Shown here one piece after another: positions 8,635 to 17,347 of a DNA stretch of 64,000 nucleotides. Source of the DNA: Nocardia kruczakiae NBRC 101016 (lineage in GTDB: Bacteria > Actinomycetota > Actinomycetes > Mycobacteriales > Mycobacteriaceae); NCBI RefSeq assembly GCF_001612965.1, contig NZ_BDBL01000006.1:124001-188000 (forward strand). The letters are read 5' to 3'. The notes under the pieces were generated by a model. That model searched no databases, was not told where the DNA came from, and saw nothing but the letters and a program-made list of their open reading frames with translations. The first letter of the stretch is position 1. Every line of letters begins with the position of its first letter. Both the position numbers and the translations under genes were made by a program.

Positions 8635-10365
8635 TCAGGCGGTGATTTGCTGGAAGATCTTGACTCCGACGAGTGCGACGGCGATGAGCAGGTAGCCGCG
8701 CAGGGCGATCATGCCCGCGGCGCGCAGTGGGGAGAACGCCGGTCGCGGGAGGGTGTCGAGGGCGGGGGTGCGCCATGTGCCGCGGTCGTGGTCGCGAATC
8801 TGGTTGCGTTCGGCGCGGGTGAGGGCGGTGTCGTCGAGTTCTTCGATCTGGTCGGGATCCACACCACCGAGTTCCGCGGCGGTGCGTTCGGCCGCGGCGC
8901 GATCGGCGCGGCGTTTGCCGAGCGCGAGCGCGCCCCCGCCGAGTACACCGACGAGCGCGCCGGCACAGAAACCGAATTCGAGGGTGGCGGTGGAAATGTC
9001 GGGGAACAACGTCGCCGCGGTCAGTGCCAGCGACAGCAACACCAGCGACCAGACGATGACGGCCGCGACAACATTCTGGCGGGTGGTGTTGACCCACGGG
9101 CCGAGGATGGCCTTGTCGTTGCACAGCAACACCAGGAACACGGTGGCCGACGGCAGCAGCACACCGGCCAGTGCCTGCACGCCCTGGGTCAGTAGCCCGA
9201 GTACGTGGTCGGGGCTGAACGACACCGCCGCGGCGATGGCGAGGAGGAATGCGTAACCGGCGTAGAACAAAGGTGCTTGGCTGATCTTCCAGTGCAGCGA
9301 GTGCCGCCGGCCCAGGGTGTCACCGAGAGCGTAGGTGGTGGCCAGGCCGACCGCGTTGGCGCCGACCAGTGAGGCGTCGAGCAGCAGGATCGCGAACAAC
9401 GCCCCGGCGGCCGGACCGATACGGTCGTGCAGGCCTCGGGCGACCGCGCCGGCGTCGGTGAAGCTGCCGGCGGCTTCGGGGGCGAGCCCGAACGCGGCTG
9501 CGGCCATGATCGCGATGGCTCCGGCCATGACGACGACGATGCCGACCCACAGGTCGATGCGTTCGTAGCGGATCCAGCGGGGGGTGATGCGCTTGTCGAC
9601 GATGTTGGACTGCTGGAAGAACAACTGCCACGGCGCGACGGTGGTACCGACGATCGACACGATCAACAGCAGCAGAGTCGAATTCAGGCCGCCGGGGAAC
9701 GACGGAACGATTCCCGCCGCGGTGGTCGACACGCTCGGGTGGACCATGAAGGCCAGGGGGAACATCACGATGTCGACAGCGATGAGCGCGAACAGGAACC
9801 GTTCCCAGCGCCGGAACGACCCGCCCGCGACCACCGCGAACAGCAGCACCGCGGCCAGCGGAACCGAGATCGCGCGAGGTATCCCGAAGTAGTTCAAAGC
9901 CATTGTGACGCCGACGAATTCGGTGACGATCGTCAAAGCGTTCACCACGAACAGGTCGCCGACGCTGAAGGCGCCCCAGAACTTGCCGAACCGGGAGAAG
10001 ATGAGCCGGGCGTGCCCGGCACCGGCGACCGCGCCGAGGCGCACGACCATCTCCTGGTTGACATACAACACCGGAATCAGCAGCGCGAGAGTCCATACCA
10101 GCGCCATGCCGTAGTTCTGCCCGGCCTGGGCGTAGGTCGCGACACCGCCGGCGTCGTTGTCACCGACCATGACGATCAACCCGGGGCCGAGGACGGCCAG
10201 CAGCATGGTGAATCGCTGCCGGCGGGTGCGGCCGTCGGCGCTCTCGTGCTGCCCGATCCGGCCGAGCGCGCCGACGATATCGCCGACATGAGCACTGTCG
10301 GCGATAGCGGTACCGGTGGAGATAGTGGGGGTGCGGCGGGTCGAGCTGCCAGGGAAGAAGGCCAT
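8635..10365 (-). CDS. Nramp-related transporter, probably Mg2+
   Basis: A 576-residue integral membrane protein of the Nramp fold, with about 11-12 helices. In the first helix the canonical DPGN is replaced by GDNDAGG, and in helix 6 the metal-binding MPH is replaced by TVAPWQ, so the methionine that favours Mn2+/Fe2+ is absent. Loss of these residues is a feature of Nramp-related magnesium transporters described in clostridia. The upstream M-box riboswitch supports Mg2+ as substrate. A 100-residue cytosolic insert precedes the last helix. The start ATG at 10363-10365 has GAGGAA six bases upstream; the longer frame to 10446 lacks one. Confidence 0.85.
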   Translation of the reverse strand: MAFFPGSSTRRTPTISTGTAIADSAHVGDIVGALGRIGQHESADGRTRRQRFTMLLAVLGPGLIVMVGDNDAGGVATYAQAGQNYGMALVWTLALLIPVLYVNQEMVVRLGAVAGAGHARLIFSRFGKFWGAFSVGDLFVVNALTIVTEFVGVTMALNYFGIPRAISVPLAAVLLFAVVAGGSFRRWERFLFALIAVDIVMFPLAFMVHPSVSTTAAGIVPSFPGGLNSTLLLLIVSIVGTTVAPWQLFFQQSNIVDKRITPRWIRYERIDLWVGIVVVMAGAIAIMAAAAFGLAPEAAGSFTDAGAVARGLHDRIGPAAGALFAILLLDASLVGANAVGLATTYALGDTLGRRHSLHWKISQAPLFYAGYAFLLAIAAAVSFSPDHVLGLLTQGVQALAGVLLPSATVFLVLLCNDKAILGPWVNTTRQNVVAAVIVWSLVLLSLALTAATLFPDISTATLEFGFCAGALVGVLGGGALALGKRRADRAAAERTAAELGGVDPDQIEELDDTALTRAERNQIRDHDRGTWRTPALDTLPRPAFSPLRAAGMIALRGYLLIAVALVGVKIFQQITA

Positions 10366-10438
10366 CGCCGTTCCTCGTTTCGAACATCGTGGACGCACGA
10401 CGCTGTCGAGCGCAGGGCGGGTGGACGAACTGGTGAGC

Positions 10439-10469
10439 GGGCGCACCGGCGGAGAGCGCCCGTGCGCCC
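10439..10469 (-). promoter_or_regulatory. Leader hairpin before the Nramp-related gene
   Basis: An 8-bp perfect stem (GGGCGCAC at 10439-10446 with its complement at 10462-10469) enclosing 15 bases, about 74 bases upstream of the transporter start and inside the gap after the 49-residue ORF. It may be an intercistronic terminator or processing site. Its role is unproven. Confidence 0.35.
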
Positions 10470-10519
10470 GGTGAAATGTTGCGGCGGAACAGGTTTCGTC
10501 GTTCCACCGGACGTGCCTG

Positions 10520-10669
10520 CTACCGGTGGTAGGAATGCGCGCCCAGGGATGCGGTGACCACGGCGGGGGGCGTGTGGGCGAGTCGCAGGTTGTGCCGCTC
10601 TTCGGGGGTGAGGTGGTAGCGGGCGCGGACTCGACGGGCCGAATCGGTGAGGAAAGCGGTGAAGCTCAT
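10520..10669 (-). CDS. Small basic protein upstream of the transporter
   Basis: A 49-residue protein beginning MSFTAFLTDSARRVRARYH, with AAGGAG eight bases before the ATG at 10667-10669. It is basic with a helical, amphipathic N-terminus and no membrane segment, and resembles no family I know. It lies between the leader hairpin at 10742-10768 and the Nramp-related gene, so it should be under the same magnesium-responsive leader. A regulatory small protein for the transporter is possible but is inference. Confidence 0.6.
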   Translation of the reverse strand: MSFTAFLTDSARRVRARYHLTPEERHNLRLAHTPPAVVTASLGAHSYHR

Positions 10670-10741
10670 GACATGCTCCTTGACAAGAAGAGCCAGCGAG
10701 CTACAGCGGCAACCGGCACACACCAGCCGCGCACAGGCTGT

Positions 10742-10768
10742 TCGGGCACGGCGGATTGCCGTGCCCGA
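10742..10768 (-). terminator. Attenuator-like hairpin after the leader ORF
   Basis: A perfect 11-bp stem (TCGGGCACGGC at 10742-10752 and its complement at 10758-10768) with a 5-base loop. On the minus strand it begins 20 bases after the stop codon of the leader ORF and precedes the 49-residue gene. That spacing is what one expects if ribosome position on the ORF influences termination. There is no U-run. Confidence 0.65.
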
Positions 10769-10788
10769 CACGATCGGGTGCGGTGGGC

Positions 10789-10872
10789 TCAGGCGATGGT
10801 GGCGCCGCAGCAAGCTGGGAACGAAACAACGGTTCGAACCGAACTCGGATACGGACTATCTCCGGGTGGCAT
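10789..10872 (-). CDS. Proline-rich leader peptide (uORF)
   Basis: A 27-codon ORF whose ATG at 10870-10872 follows a full AAGGAGGTGA with an 11-base gap. It begins MPPGDSPYPSS, with four prolines in the first nine residues plus an aspartate. It lies between an M-box riboswitch and a strong hairpin. Proline- and acid-rich leader ORFs such as Salmonella mgtL sense low Mg2+ through ribosome stalling or destabilisation, so a similar role here is a reasonable inference. The strong ribosome site and short length are seen directly; function is inferred. Confidence 0.6.
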   Translation of the reverse strand: MPPGDSPYPSSVRTVVSFPACCGATIA

Positions 10873-10966
10873 CTCGTCCCTCACCTCCTTGCTGCCAGGA
10901 CGCACGCGCACGTCACAACTTCTGAAACAACAGCCAGGGATGCATCGTCGCGAGAGCGAGCGATGG

Positions 10967-11132
10967 GCACCCCTCTCGTCAGAGCTTCGGCACTGTAGGA
11001 CGTATCCCCTTGCGGGAGAAGCCACTTCGGATCATCCCTTAATCCGGAAAGATCTGTCCTAATCCTGGGCGTCTCTCGACGTCGTCGGATCAGTGGCCTG
11101 TGTTCATACAGGAGCCTCGCCTAGCGAGGTGC
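10967..11132 (-). promoter_or_regulatory. M-box (ykoK) magnesium riboswitch
   Basis: On the minus strand the conserved M-box blocks occur in order. GGCGAGGCTCCTGTATG is at 11121-11105, GGCCACTGAT at 11099-11090, AGACGCC at 11074-11068 and ACAGTGCCGAAGCTCT at 10996-10981. The closing helix can form between GCACC (11132-11128) and GGTGC (10971-10967). These match the known M-box core, including the near-invariant ACAGTGC..AAGCTCT end. It would read out cytosolic Mg2+ and control the leader ORF, the 49-residue ORF and the Nramp-related transporter downstream. Confidence 0.88.
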
Positions 11133-12006
11133 TGACCGAGCAATTGTGCGTCCCCAGGGCATCGGTGTCAACCGAGGTGATCCACGCCATATCCGCAGCC
11201 AAAGCTGTTGCGCATGCCTCGGACTCACCGCAACGATCAATCTGCCCCACCTGCACGCCGAGCTGGCGGTTACCGGCCCGGGCATCCATGTCAAAGCCAG
11301 CGGGGTGGGCATCGTCGTACCGACCCGCTACCTTTACCACGTCGACGTCGGCGTCGACGTCGACGTCGGCGCTCTCGCTGGCGCACGGCTCATCGCCAGC
11401 GCACTGGACGCCACCGGATTGGTCGTCAACACCTGCGCAAACCCACCGGTACTACGACGAACGCGACACCGGCAACACCACCGGCACGGCGACCCCGAAA
11501 GCGGGCGCGAAGACGTCGCTCCGCGAGGGCGTCAGGAGACCGTCAGCCTCGACCGCTGAATGCTGGGCAGCGAATCCTGAGTGTTTTCGCGAGCGCTCCA
11601 GCGAACTCGGATGTGTCCAGAATCCCCTCACGCCTACCGAGTGCTGCCGTGTGGGCAATCGACATCACAGCGAAGTGCCCTACCGGGCGAAACACCCCTC
11701 GGGCGGCGCGTGAGCAGAACACCCCGCGCCTGGAACTGGCCCGGGTTCGGCCGGTTCCGGCGCGGTTTCGGTGTGGTGCGCGTGTGGCTGTCCGGGCCAC
11801 TGCGTGAACCCTGCAGATCGCCATGCCTCAGAATCTAGTTTCGTTCCCGGTGATGGGCGAGGAGAATGGCAGGCCACGCGCTTCGGCCGCCCTGCTTTCC
11901 CAGCTCACCTGGGTTACCGAGGTTTGCAACCCTGGTCGATCGACCGGTGCCCGGGGTCGGCTTGGGTTACCGTCATGGTGTCCAGGTCGGGTGGAGAGGG
12001 CAGAAC
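11133..12006. other. Intergenic region, no supported gene
   Basis: About 870 bases between the riboswitch and the NiCoT gene. A plus-strand frame from GTG 11146 to 11559 is open but has no ribosome site or known domain. It contains a short GTCGAC/GTCGGC microsatellite at 11341-11370 (VDVGVDVDVG in that frame). Promoters for the minus-strand Mg2+ leader and the plus-strand NiCoT gene should lie here. Confidence 0.5.
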
Positions 12007-13137
12007 GTGGCATCGACAGTGCGCCTGCGTGGTCCCGTCCGAGCGCTCGCCGAGCGGATACGTTTGAGCCGTGCCGAATGGTTGCGGCTGGCCGCGATCG
12101 TGGGCGTGATCATCGTTTTGCATGTCCTGGGCTGGTTCACCCTCGTCGCGTTCGTCGCACCGCGAAACTTCAGCCTCGGCGACAAGACCCTGGGGATCGG
12201 GGTCGGATTGACCGCCTACACCCTCGGGTTGCGGCACGCATTCGACGCCGACCACATCGCAGCGATCGACAACACCACCCGCAAACTGATGAACGACGGG
12301 CAACGGCCGCTGTCGGTGGGGTTCTTCTTCTCCCTCGGCCATTCCACGGTCGTATTCGCACTGGCATTGCTTCTATCCGTGGGCGTGAAGGCGATCGTCG
12401 GGCCGGTCGACGACGACTCCTCGGTGCTGCACCACTACACCGGTCTGATCGGCACGACCGTGTCGGGCACATTCCTGTATCTGATCGCGGCCATCAATGT
12501 GGTTGTGCTGATAGGCATCTTGCGGGTTTTCCGCCGTATGCGCGCCGGCGACTACGACGAGGCCGAACTCGAACACCACCTCGCACACCGCGGACTGATG
12601 AACCGGATCCTCGCACCGGTCATGCGTTCGATCACCGAACCGTGGCAGATGTATCCGATCGGCGTGTTGTTCGGCCTCGGCTTCGACACTGCCACCGAGG
12701 TCGCGCTGCTGGTGCTGGCCGGCACCAGCGTAGCGGCCGGGCTGCCCTGGTACGCGATCTTGTGCCTGCCGGTCCTGTTCGCCGCCGGGATGAGCCTGCT
12801 CGACACCATCGACGGCAGTTTCATGAACTTCGCCTACGGCTGGGCCTTCGCCCAACCGGTACGCAAGGTGTACTACAACATCACCATCACCGCCCTGTCG
12901 GTCGCGGTCGCACTCATCATCGGCACCATCGAGCTGCTGGGGCTGGTCGCCGACCAATTCGGCTGGAACGGCGGAGTGTGGGACTGGATCGCCGGGTGGG
13001 ACCTGAACCTGGCCGGCTACCTTATCGTCGGCATGTTCGCCCTCACCTGGGCGATCGCGCTACTCACCTGGCGCTACGGCCGAATCGAAGAAAAATGGAC
13101 CGCCGCACCGCGCCCACACCCTAACACCGCCGACTAG
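12007..13137 (+). CDS. NiCoT nickel/cobalt transporter
   Basis: A 376-residue permease of the NiCoT (HoxN/NixA/NhlF) family that imports Ni2+ and/or Co2+. The family signature RHAFDADHIAAIDNTTRK is present, followed by GFFFSLGHSTVVF and LGFDTATEV, in about eight helices. The start GTG at 12007 follows GGAGAGGG by six bases; an upstream ATG at 11866 would add 47 residues unlike any family member. No hydrogenase, urease or cobalamin gene is adjacent, and I see no complete B12 or nickel riboswitch, so the preferred metal is open. Confidence 0.88.
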   Translation: MASTVRLRGPVRALAERIRLSRAEWLRLAAIVGVIIVLHVLGWFTLVAFVAPRNFSLGDKTLGIGVGLTAYTLGLRHAFDADHIAAIDNTTRKLMNDGQRPLSVGFFFSLGHSTVVFALALLLSVGVKAIVGPVDDDSSVLHHYTGLIGTTVSGTFLYLIAAINVVVLIGILRVFRRMRAGDYDEAELEHHLAHRGLMNRILAPVMRSITEPWQMYPIGVLFGLGFDTATEVALLVLAGTSVAAGLPWYAILCLPVLFAAGMSLLDTIDGSFMNFAYGWAFAQPVRKVYYNITITALSVAVALIIGTIELLGLVADQFGWNGGVWDWIAGWDLNLAGYLIVGMFALTWAIALLTWRYGRIEEKWTAAPRPHPNTAD

Positions 13138-13574
13138 CACTGGAAATTTGAACCGATGCGCGCCCATCATTCCGGGCAGCGCCTCAGACGTGGGCACCGG
13201 TTCCGTCGGAAACCGTCGACAGTCAGTGCCCCCGTTGTCGGGCTTGGCGCCGGTAACGAATTCGAGCTGACCATTTGACCGTAGCGCGGATGTTGGCAGC
13301 GTGGCGGAGTTTCTGATCGTGGCGGGAACATCGGCCGCGGGGACATCAACCACGGCGGTTCTCCTCGGATCGGATATTTCCCCACTGTGGCGATGGGCGC
13401 GCGGGTTTGCCATTGGTTGTTCCGGGCCTCGGAACCGGCTGCACGCAAAACGTTGACTGTTCGGTCTGACCATACATATAGTAGGACAAATATGCGACGC
13501 CGGTCACGGCGGGCGAGGCGTTCTGAGCTCGATCGAAGGTCGTCGCCGGTCCGACCGACGGGTGTGGAGTGAAT
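13138..13574. other. Intergenic region with one promoter
   Basis: About 440 bases between the NiCoT gene and the lipase pseudogene. The only clear content is the promoter/operator at 13453-13488. Frames open on the minus strand here show no domain and run across the 3' end of the NiCoT gene. Confidence 0.5.
13453..13488 (+). promoter_or_regulatory. Promoter with operator A of the shared 26-bp block
   Basis: TTGACT (13453-13458), an 18-base spacer and TATAGT (13477-13482) make a good housekeeping promoter. The block GGTCTGACC - 12 bases - GGACA (13463-13488) overlaps it, with the -10 inside the 12-base spacer. The next plus-strand gene is the lipase pseudogene at 13575. See the finding on the nine repeated blocks. 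Confidence 0.65.
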
Positions 13575-14565
13575 ATGCGTGGGGCTCGTGTCATCGCCAC
13601 TGTGGCCGCGGGGCTCGGAATGCTCTGGGTGACCACTCCGCCGGGTTCGGCCGACGAACCGGGGGGGCGGGTTCCCCGCGGTGGCGGCGCACGAGTTCAC
13701 TGTCGACCAGGACGAGTTGGCCGCCGCAGTCCAGTGCGACTCCGGTGCCCGGTCCGGGCGGCCGACTGTGCTGCTGATTCCCGGCACCGGTGGCACGCCC
13801 GACGAGATCTGGTAGTGGAACTATGAAAAGGCGCTTCCCGCAGCGGGTTATGGATGGTGCACGGTCGCGCTACCGGATCGGGCGCTGGGCGATTTCGCGA
13901 TCTCGGCCGAGTACGCGGCCTATGCGGCGCTGCAGGCTCATCGGGTCTCCGGCCGGCCGATCGGCATCGTGGGGCACAGCCAGGGCGGTGCGATGGCGGC
14001 GTGGATCGCGAAATTCTGGCCGGAGGTCGCCGCCGTTACGTCCGACGTGATCCCGATCGCCGGGCCGCTGGGTGGCAGTGCGGTGGCAGACAGTCTGTGC
14101 GCGGGCGGCGCGTGTGCGCCGATCGCCTGGCAAATGGGCACTCGCTCGCATGTGACGCGGGCCTTCGCCAATGCTCCCGTGCCCGACGGACCTGCGTTCA
14201 CCTCCATCCAGACCATGCAGGACGAACTTGTGTTGCCGCAGCCGCAGGCCGGCTCGATGCGCGGTGGACCGACGATCATGGTTCAGCAGGTGTGCCCCGG
14301 CCATCTGGCCGATCACGGCATGCTGGTCTTCGATCCGGTGGCCTACGCCCTGGTCCTGGACGCGCTCGGCCATCCCGGCCCCGCCGACCCGAGTCGGGTG
14401 GACCGTGGGGTGTGCGCGCAGGCGACACTGCCCGGATTCGACCCGGCGGGCTACACGAAGTTCACCAATACGGTGTCGGCCTTGATGTTCGGACTGCTCG
14501 ATACCAGGAATTGGGTTCCCGCCGAGAAACCGCTGCCGGCGTATGCGGCGCACTACGACCGCTGA
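13575..14565 (+). pseudogene. Secreted lipase, broken
   Basis: An exported alpha/beta hydrolase of the actinomycete secreted lipase type, inactivated twice. The first frame encodes a signal peptide (VIATVAAGLGMLWVTTPPGSADEPGG). A one-base excess in the G-run near 13660-13666 shifts the frame; the rest continues as FPAVAAHEFTVDQDEL and the oxyanion region LLIPGTGGTP. An in-frame TAG at 13813-13815 interrupts DEIW*WNYEKALPAAGYGWCT. After that the frame is intact to 14565, with the nucleophile elbow GHSQGG, paired cysteines (CAGGAC) and a C-terminal DPAGYTKFTNTV. GGAG lies five bases before the ATG at 13575. Either lesion alone would abolish the enzyme. Confidence 0.8.
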
Positions 14566-14658
14566 CCGATATCGGTTGTCGGCCAGACGTTTTCATCCCG
14601 GTCGCGTGCGCGGCTGCCAGGAATACCGAGCCGAGTGCTCGGCTCGAGAGGAGTGCAC

Positions 14659-15528
14659 ATGTCTCAGCAGCCCACCCGTGTCGATTTTCCCAGAAGCGGC
14701 GGGCTGACCGTCGCCGCCTATCGCTGGGACCCGCAGGGGACCCCTCGGGCGATCGCCCAGATCGTGCACGGCGTGGGTGAGCACGCGTTGCGCTACACGC
14801 CGTTGGCGGAGGTGCTGGCCGCCCGCGGCTTCGTCGTCTACGCGCACGATCATCGCGGCCACGGCGCGACGCTGCTCGACGGCCAGGAACCCGGAGTCAT
14901 CGGCGCCGACGGCTGGACCGAGCTGGTGGCCGACGTCGGCCGGATGGGGCGCAACGCCCGTGACGCGAATCCGGGACTGAAGTTGGTGCTCATCGCGCAC
15001 AGCCTCGGCTCGTTCGCCACCCAGCAATTCCTGCCCGAGCACAGCGCCGAGGTCGATGCGGTGGCGCTGTCGGGCACCGCCGCGCTGGACCTGCTCCTGC
15101 TGGATCTCGACGCACCGGTCGACCTGTCGATGTTCAACGCGGGAATTCCCTCGCCGCGAACGGAATTCGACTGGATCAGCCGCGACGAGGCGCAGGTGGA
15201 CGCCTATCTCGCCGATCCGCTGTGCGGGTTCGGGCTCGATATCGCGGGAATGAAGGGCATGGTCGGCGGGGCGGTGGCGGTCGCCGCCGCGGAACGCGTC
15301 GCCTCGATCCGCTCGGATCTGCCGCTGTATATCGCTGTGGGCGACAAAGATCCGGTGAACGGCGAACTCGCGTTGGTGAACGCCTTGGTGCAGCGATACG
15401 AGCATGCCGGTCTGACCGACGTCACGCTGAAGGTGTGGCACGGCGCTCGCCACGAGATCTTCAACGAGATCAACCGCGACGAGGTCTTCGCCGATCTGCA
15501 GGCATGGATCGACCGGAAGCTGGCGTGA
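14659..15528 (+). CDS. Monoacylglycerol-lipase-like alpha/beta hydrolase
   Basis: A 289-residue cytosolic hydrolase of the PldB/monoacylglycerol lipase type (serine_hydrolase aminopeptidase S33 fold). Motifs: IVHGVGEHALRY (HG oxyanion), AHDHRGHGAT, nucleophile AHSLGS (one residue off the usual GHSxG), acid in VGDKDPVN and catalytic His in GARHEIFNE. It probably cleaves monoacylglycerol or a similar ester. GAGAGGAG lies just before the ATG at 14659, preceded by an 8-bp hairpin with a GTGC loop (14627-14646) that could affect initiation. Confidence 0.82.
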   Translation: MSQQPTRVDFPRSGGLTVAAYRWDPQGTPRAIAQIVHGVGEHALRYTPLAEVLAARGFVVYAHDHRGHGATLLDGQEPGVIGADGWTELVADVGRMGRNARDANPGLKLVLIAHSLGSFATQQFLPEHSAEVDAVALSGTAALDLLLLDLDAPVDLSMFNAGIPSPRTEFDWISRDEAQVDAYLADPLCGFGLDIAGMKGMVGGAVAVAAAERVASIRSDLPLYIAVGDKDPVNGELALVNALVQRYEHAGLTDVTLKVWHGARHEIFNEINRDEVFADLQAWIDRKLA

Positions 15529-15529
15529 G

Positions 15530-15754
15530 TTGATCGGCGTACCCGACGATACCTGGGGCGAACGGGTGACCGCAGTCGTCACGCTGCGCCCCGGCCACAC
15601 CGCGATGTGGAAGCAATGCTGGCCTTCGCGAGGGCCCCGCTCGCCGGACACGAGGCTCCGAAACAGATTGTGGTGGTGGACCGTATACCCGGAAACGGTC
15701 GGTGGGAAGATTATGAAGTACCGACTGCGCGGACTTGTCCAGAACAGGCCGTAA
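15530..15754 (+). pseudogene. C-terminal remnant of an acyl-CoA synthetase
   Basis: The last ~75 codons of an AMP-forming acyl-CoA synthetase, with the frame changing twice. IGVPDDTWGERVTAVVTLR is in one frame, EAMLAFARAPLAGHEAPKQI in a second (from about 15603), and ETVGGKIMKYRLRGLVQN back in the first. These are the C-terminal subdomain elements that carry the catalytic lysine (GKIMKYRLR). No N-terminal part is present. It starts directly after the hydrolase stop, suggesting a deletion joined them. Confidence 0.75.
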
Positions 15755-15769
15755 CCCGCATTCGGTTTG

Positions 15770-15804
15770 CGCGCCGGGGCATTCATCGGGAAAGCCCCGG
15801 CGCG
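15770..15804. terminator. Hairpin terminator
   Basis: A 10-bp perfect stem (GCGCCGGGGC at 15771-15780 and its complement at 15794-15803, extendable by one pair) with a 13-base loop, ten bases past the stop of the minus-strand cell-wall hydrolase. It could also stop plus-strand readthrough from the CoA-ligase remnant. Confidence 0.75.
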
Positions 15805-15813
15805 AAACAGCTT

Positions 15814-17181
15814 TCAGTTGGGAGCCGAGTGCTCGGCGACGATGTGGCGGGCGCGCATGCCCGTCATAACCGGGCTGATTCGGACGACATCGCCGGTTGT
15901 CGGTGCGTGAACCATTCGGCCGTTGCCGAGGTAGATGGCGACGTGCCCAGGATTGTCCCCGTCTGCGTCGAAGTTTCCGAAGAGCAGGTCACCGGGAACT
16001 GCCTGTGACAAGGGGATTTCGGTGCCGACGTGCCACTGGTTCTGAGAGGTTCGCGGCAATGTCACTGCGCCGCTGGTCGCGGCGTGCACAGCGAAAGAGG
16101 TCAGTCCTGAGCAATCGAAACCTCCGGAGGACGGGCCGCTGCCGTCGCCTCCGCCCCAAACATAAGGCAGTCCCAGATATTTCAATGCCTGCGCGATGAT
16201 TCGCCGGCCAAGGTCTTCCAGAGGTCGATGATCAGCGGCCGGCAAGTTGTAATCGTTCGCCGACAACCACTCGAATTGTTTGCGAGCGGACAGAATTCGC
16301 GCGACGTATGGTTTCGTCTCGAGCTCGTAGGCGGGGCTGCCGCTGGGCATTCCGCCGGACCGCAGAATGGCTCCGGCTCCCGCGTTGTACGCGGCGAGCG
16401 TGAGCGCGAGGGTGTCGCCGGAGACGACGCCCGCGTGTTTCCAGCCCTCGATCTGCTGGTAGGTGTCGCAGAGCAGATGACCCGAGGCCATCACCGAATC
16501 CCCGACGTCGAAGATGTCGGGGACCCCGTCACCGTGCACGTCCCGGCCGTATTTCGCCCACGTGGCGGGCATGAATTGCCCGGGGCCCATGGCCCCGGCG
16601 GGGGAGATCGGGGCGCTCGGTCCGTAACGGAACCCGTTCTCGGCCTGATACAACGCTGCCAGCGTCGATGCCTGAATACCCGAGCACAGGGCGCCGGCCT
16701 GCCGGAACCACGGGACGAAGACGGCGATGTCACCGGTGACGGGCGCGGGAACCGCTGCGGCCGGGCTCACCGGGATGATCGCGAAACTCTGTGGGGCGGT
16801 GGAGTATCGAGGTGTCGAATCGACGTCGGCTCGGGGAGGCGATTGCACTGTCGCCTCGCTGTTGTGGCCGGGCTGTGTCGCCGTTCCGGGGACTACGTCG
16901 CTGTACCCGGTATCGGGTTGCGCGGCAGAAGGTTTCGCGGGCAGCAGGTTTGCCACTCGTTCAGACGTGTCATCGACAGTTTGCCGCGCCGCCTGCTGGG
17001 CAGGCTCGGGAAGTCGGGCGATCGCGTTGTCCAATTGCACCGTGAGGGATTTGGCTGTCTCGCCCGTGGATTCGACCGCCGTGTGGGCGGAGGTCGTGGC
17101 CGGGCCCGGCAATCCGGAGTTGTCGACCGCGCCGGTCGCGACCGAGACGATGGTGGAAATCACGGTGATCGGGTCCGACAT
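15814..17181 (-). CDS. Lytic transglycosylase / NlpC-P60 cell-wall hydrolase
   Basis: A 455-residue peptidoglycan hydrolase. After about 150 low-complexity residues, a lytic transglycosylase-like domain (ALYQAENGFRYGPS, PAGAMGPGQFMPATWAKYG, LAAYNAGAG) is followed by an NlpC/P60 domain. The latter has the catalytic motif FDCSGLTSFAV (Cys), then PGHVAIYLG (His). The first part would cut glycan strands and the second the stem peptide. There is no classical signal peptide; the start at 17179-17181 is preceded by GAAGGGCGG. It is reminiscent of the secreted hydrolases of actinobacterial conjugative elements, but no transfer genes are nearby. Confidence 0.82.
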   Translation of the reverse strand: MSDPITVISTIVSVATGAVDNSGLPGPATTSAHTAVESTGETAKSLTVQLDNAIARLPEPAQQAARQTVDDTSERVANLLPAKPSAAQPDTGYSDVVPGTATQPGHNSEATVQSPPRADVDSTPRYSTAPQSFAIIPVSPAAAVPAPVTGDIAVFVPWFRQAGALCSGIQASTLAALYQAENGFRYGPSAPISPAGAMGPGQFMPATWAKYGRDVHGDGVPDIFDVGDSVMASGHLLCDTYQQIEGWKHAGVVSGDTLALTLAAYNAGAGAILRSGGMPSGSPAYELETKPYVARILSARKQFEWLSANDYNLPAADHRPLEDLGRRIIAQALKYLGLPYVWGGGDGSGPSSGGFDCSGLTSFAVHAATSGAVTLPRTSQNQWHVGTEIPLSQAVPGDLLFGNFDADGDNPGHVAIYLGNGRMVHAPTTGDVVRISPVMTGMRARHIVAEHSAPN

Positions 17182-17347
17182 CGCGAGCCGCCCTTCTACA
17201 TTCGCTTCCGCAACAATTCGGCGATATGCCGACAATTGATCCCCTCAGGAAACGATTGTGGTGCGGCGCCGCCGTCGTGACATCCCCCTGACGGGTGGTG
17301 GCGGGGGCAGTTGGAGGGATTGTGGAAGACAGCCCGCTATTCGAGGA

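Noticed and set aside
11146..11559. A 137-codon plus-strand frame with VDVGVDVDVG repeat
   Set aside because: No ribosome site, no known domain, repetitive GTCGAC units and a neighbouring open frame of similar quality; not enough to call a gene.
11760..11830. A GCCACTG sequence before the NiCoT gene as a possible B12 riboswitch
   Set aside because: Only this short piece fits; the rest of the cobalamin core is absent.
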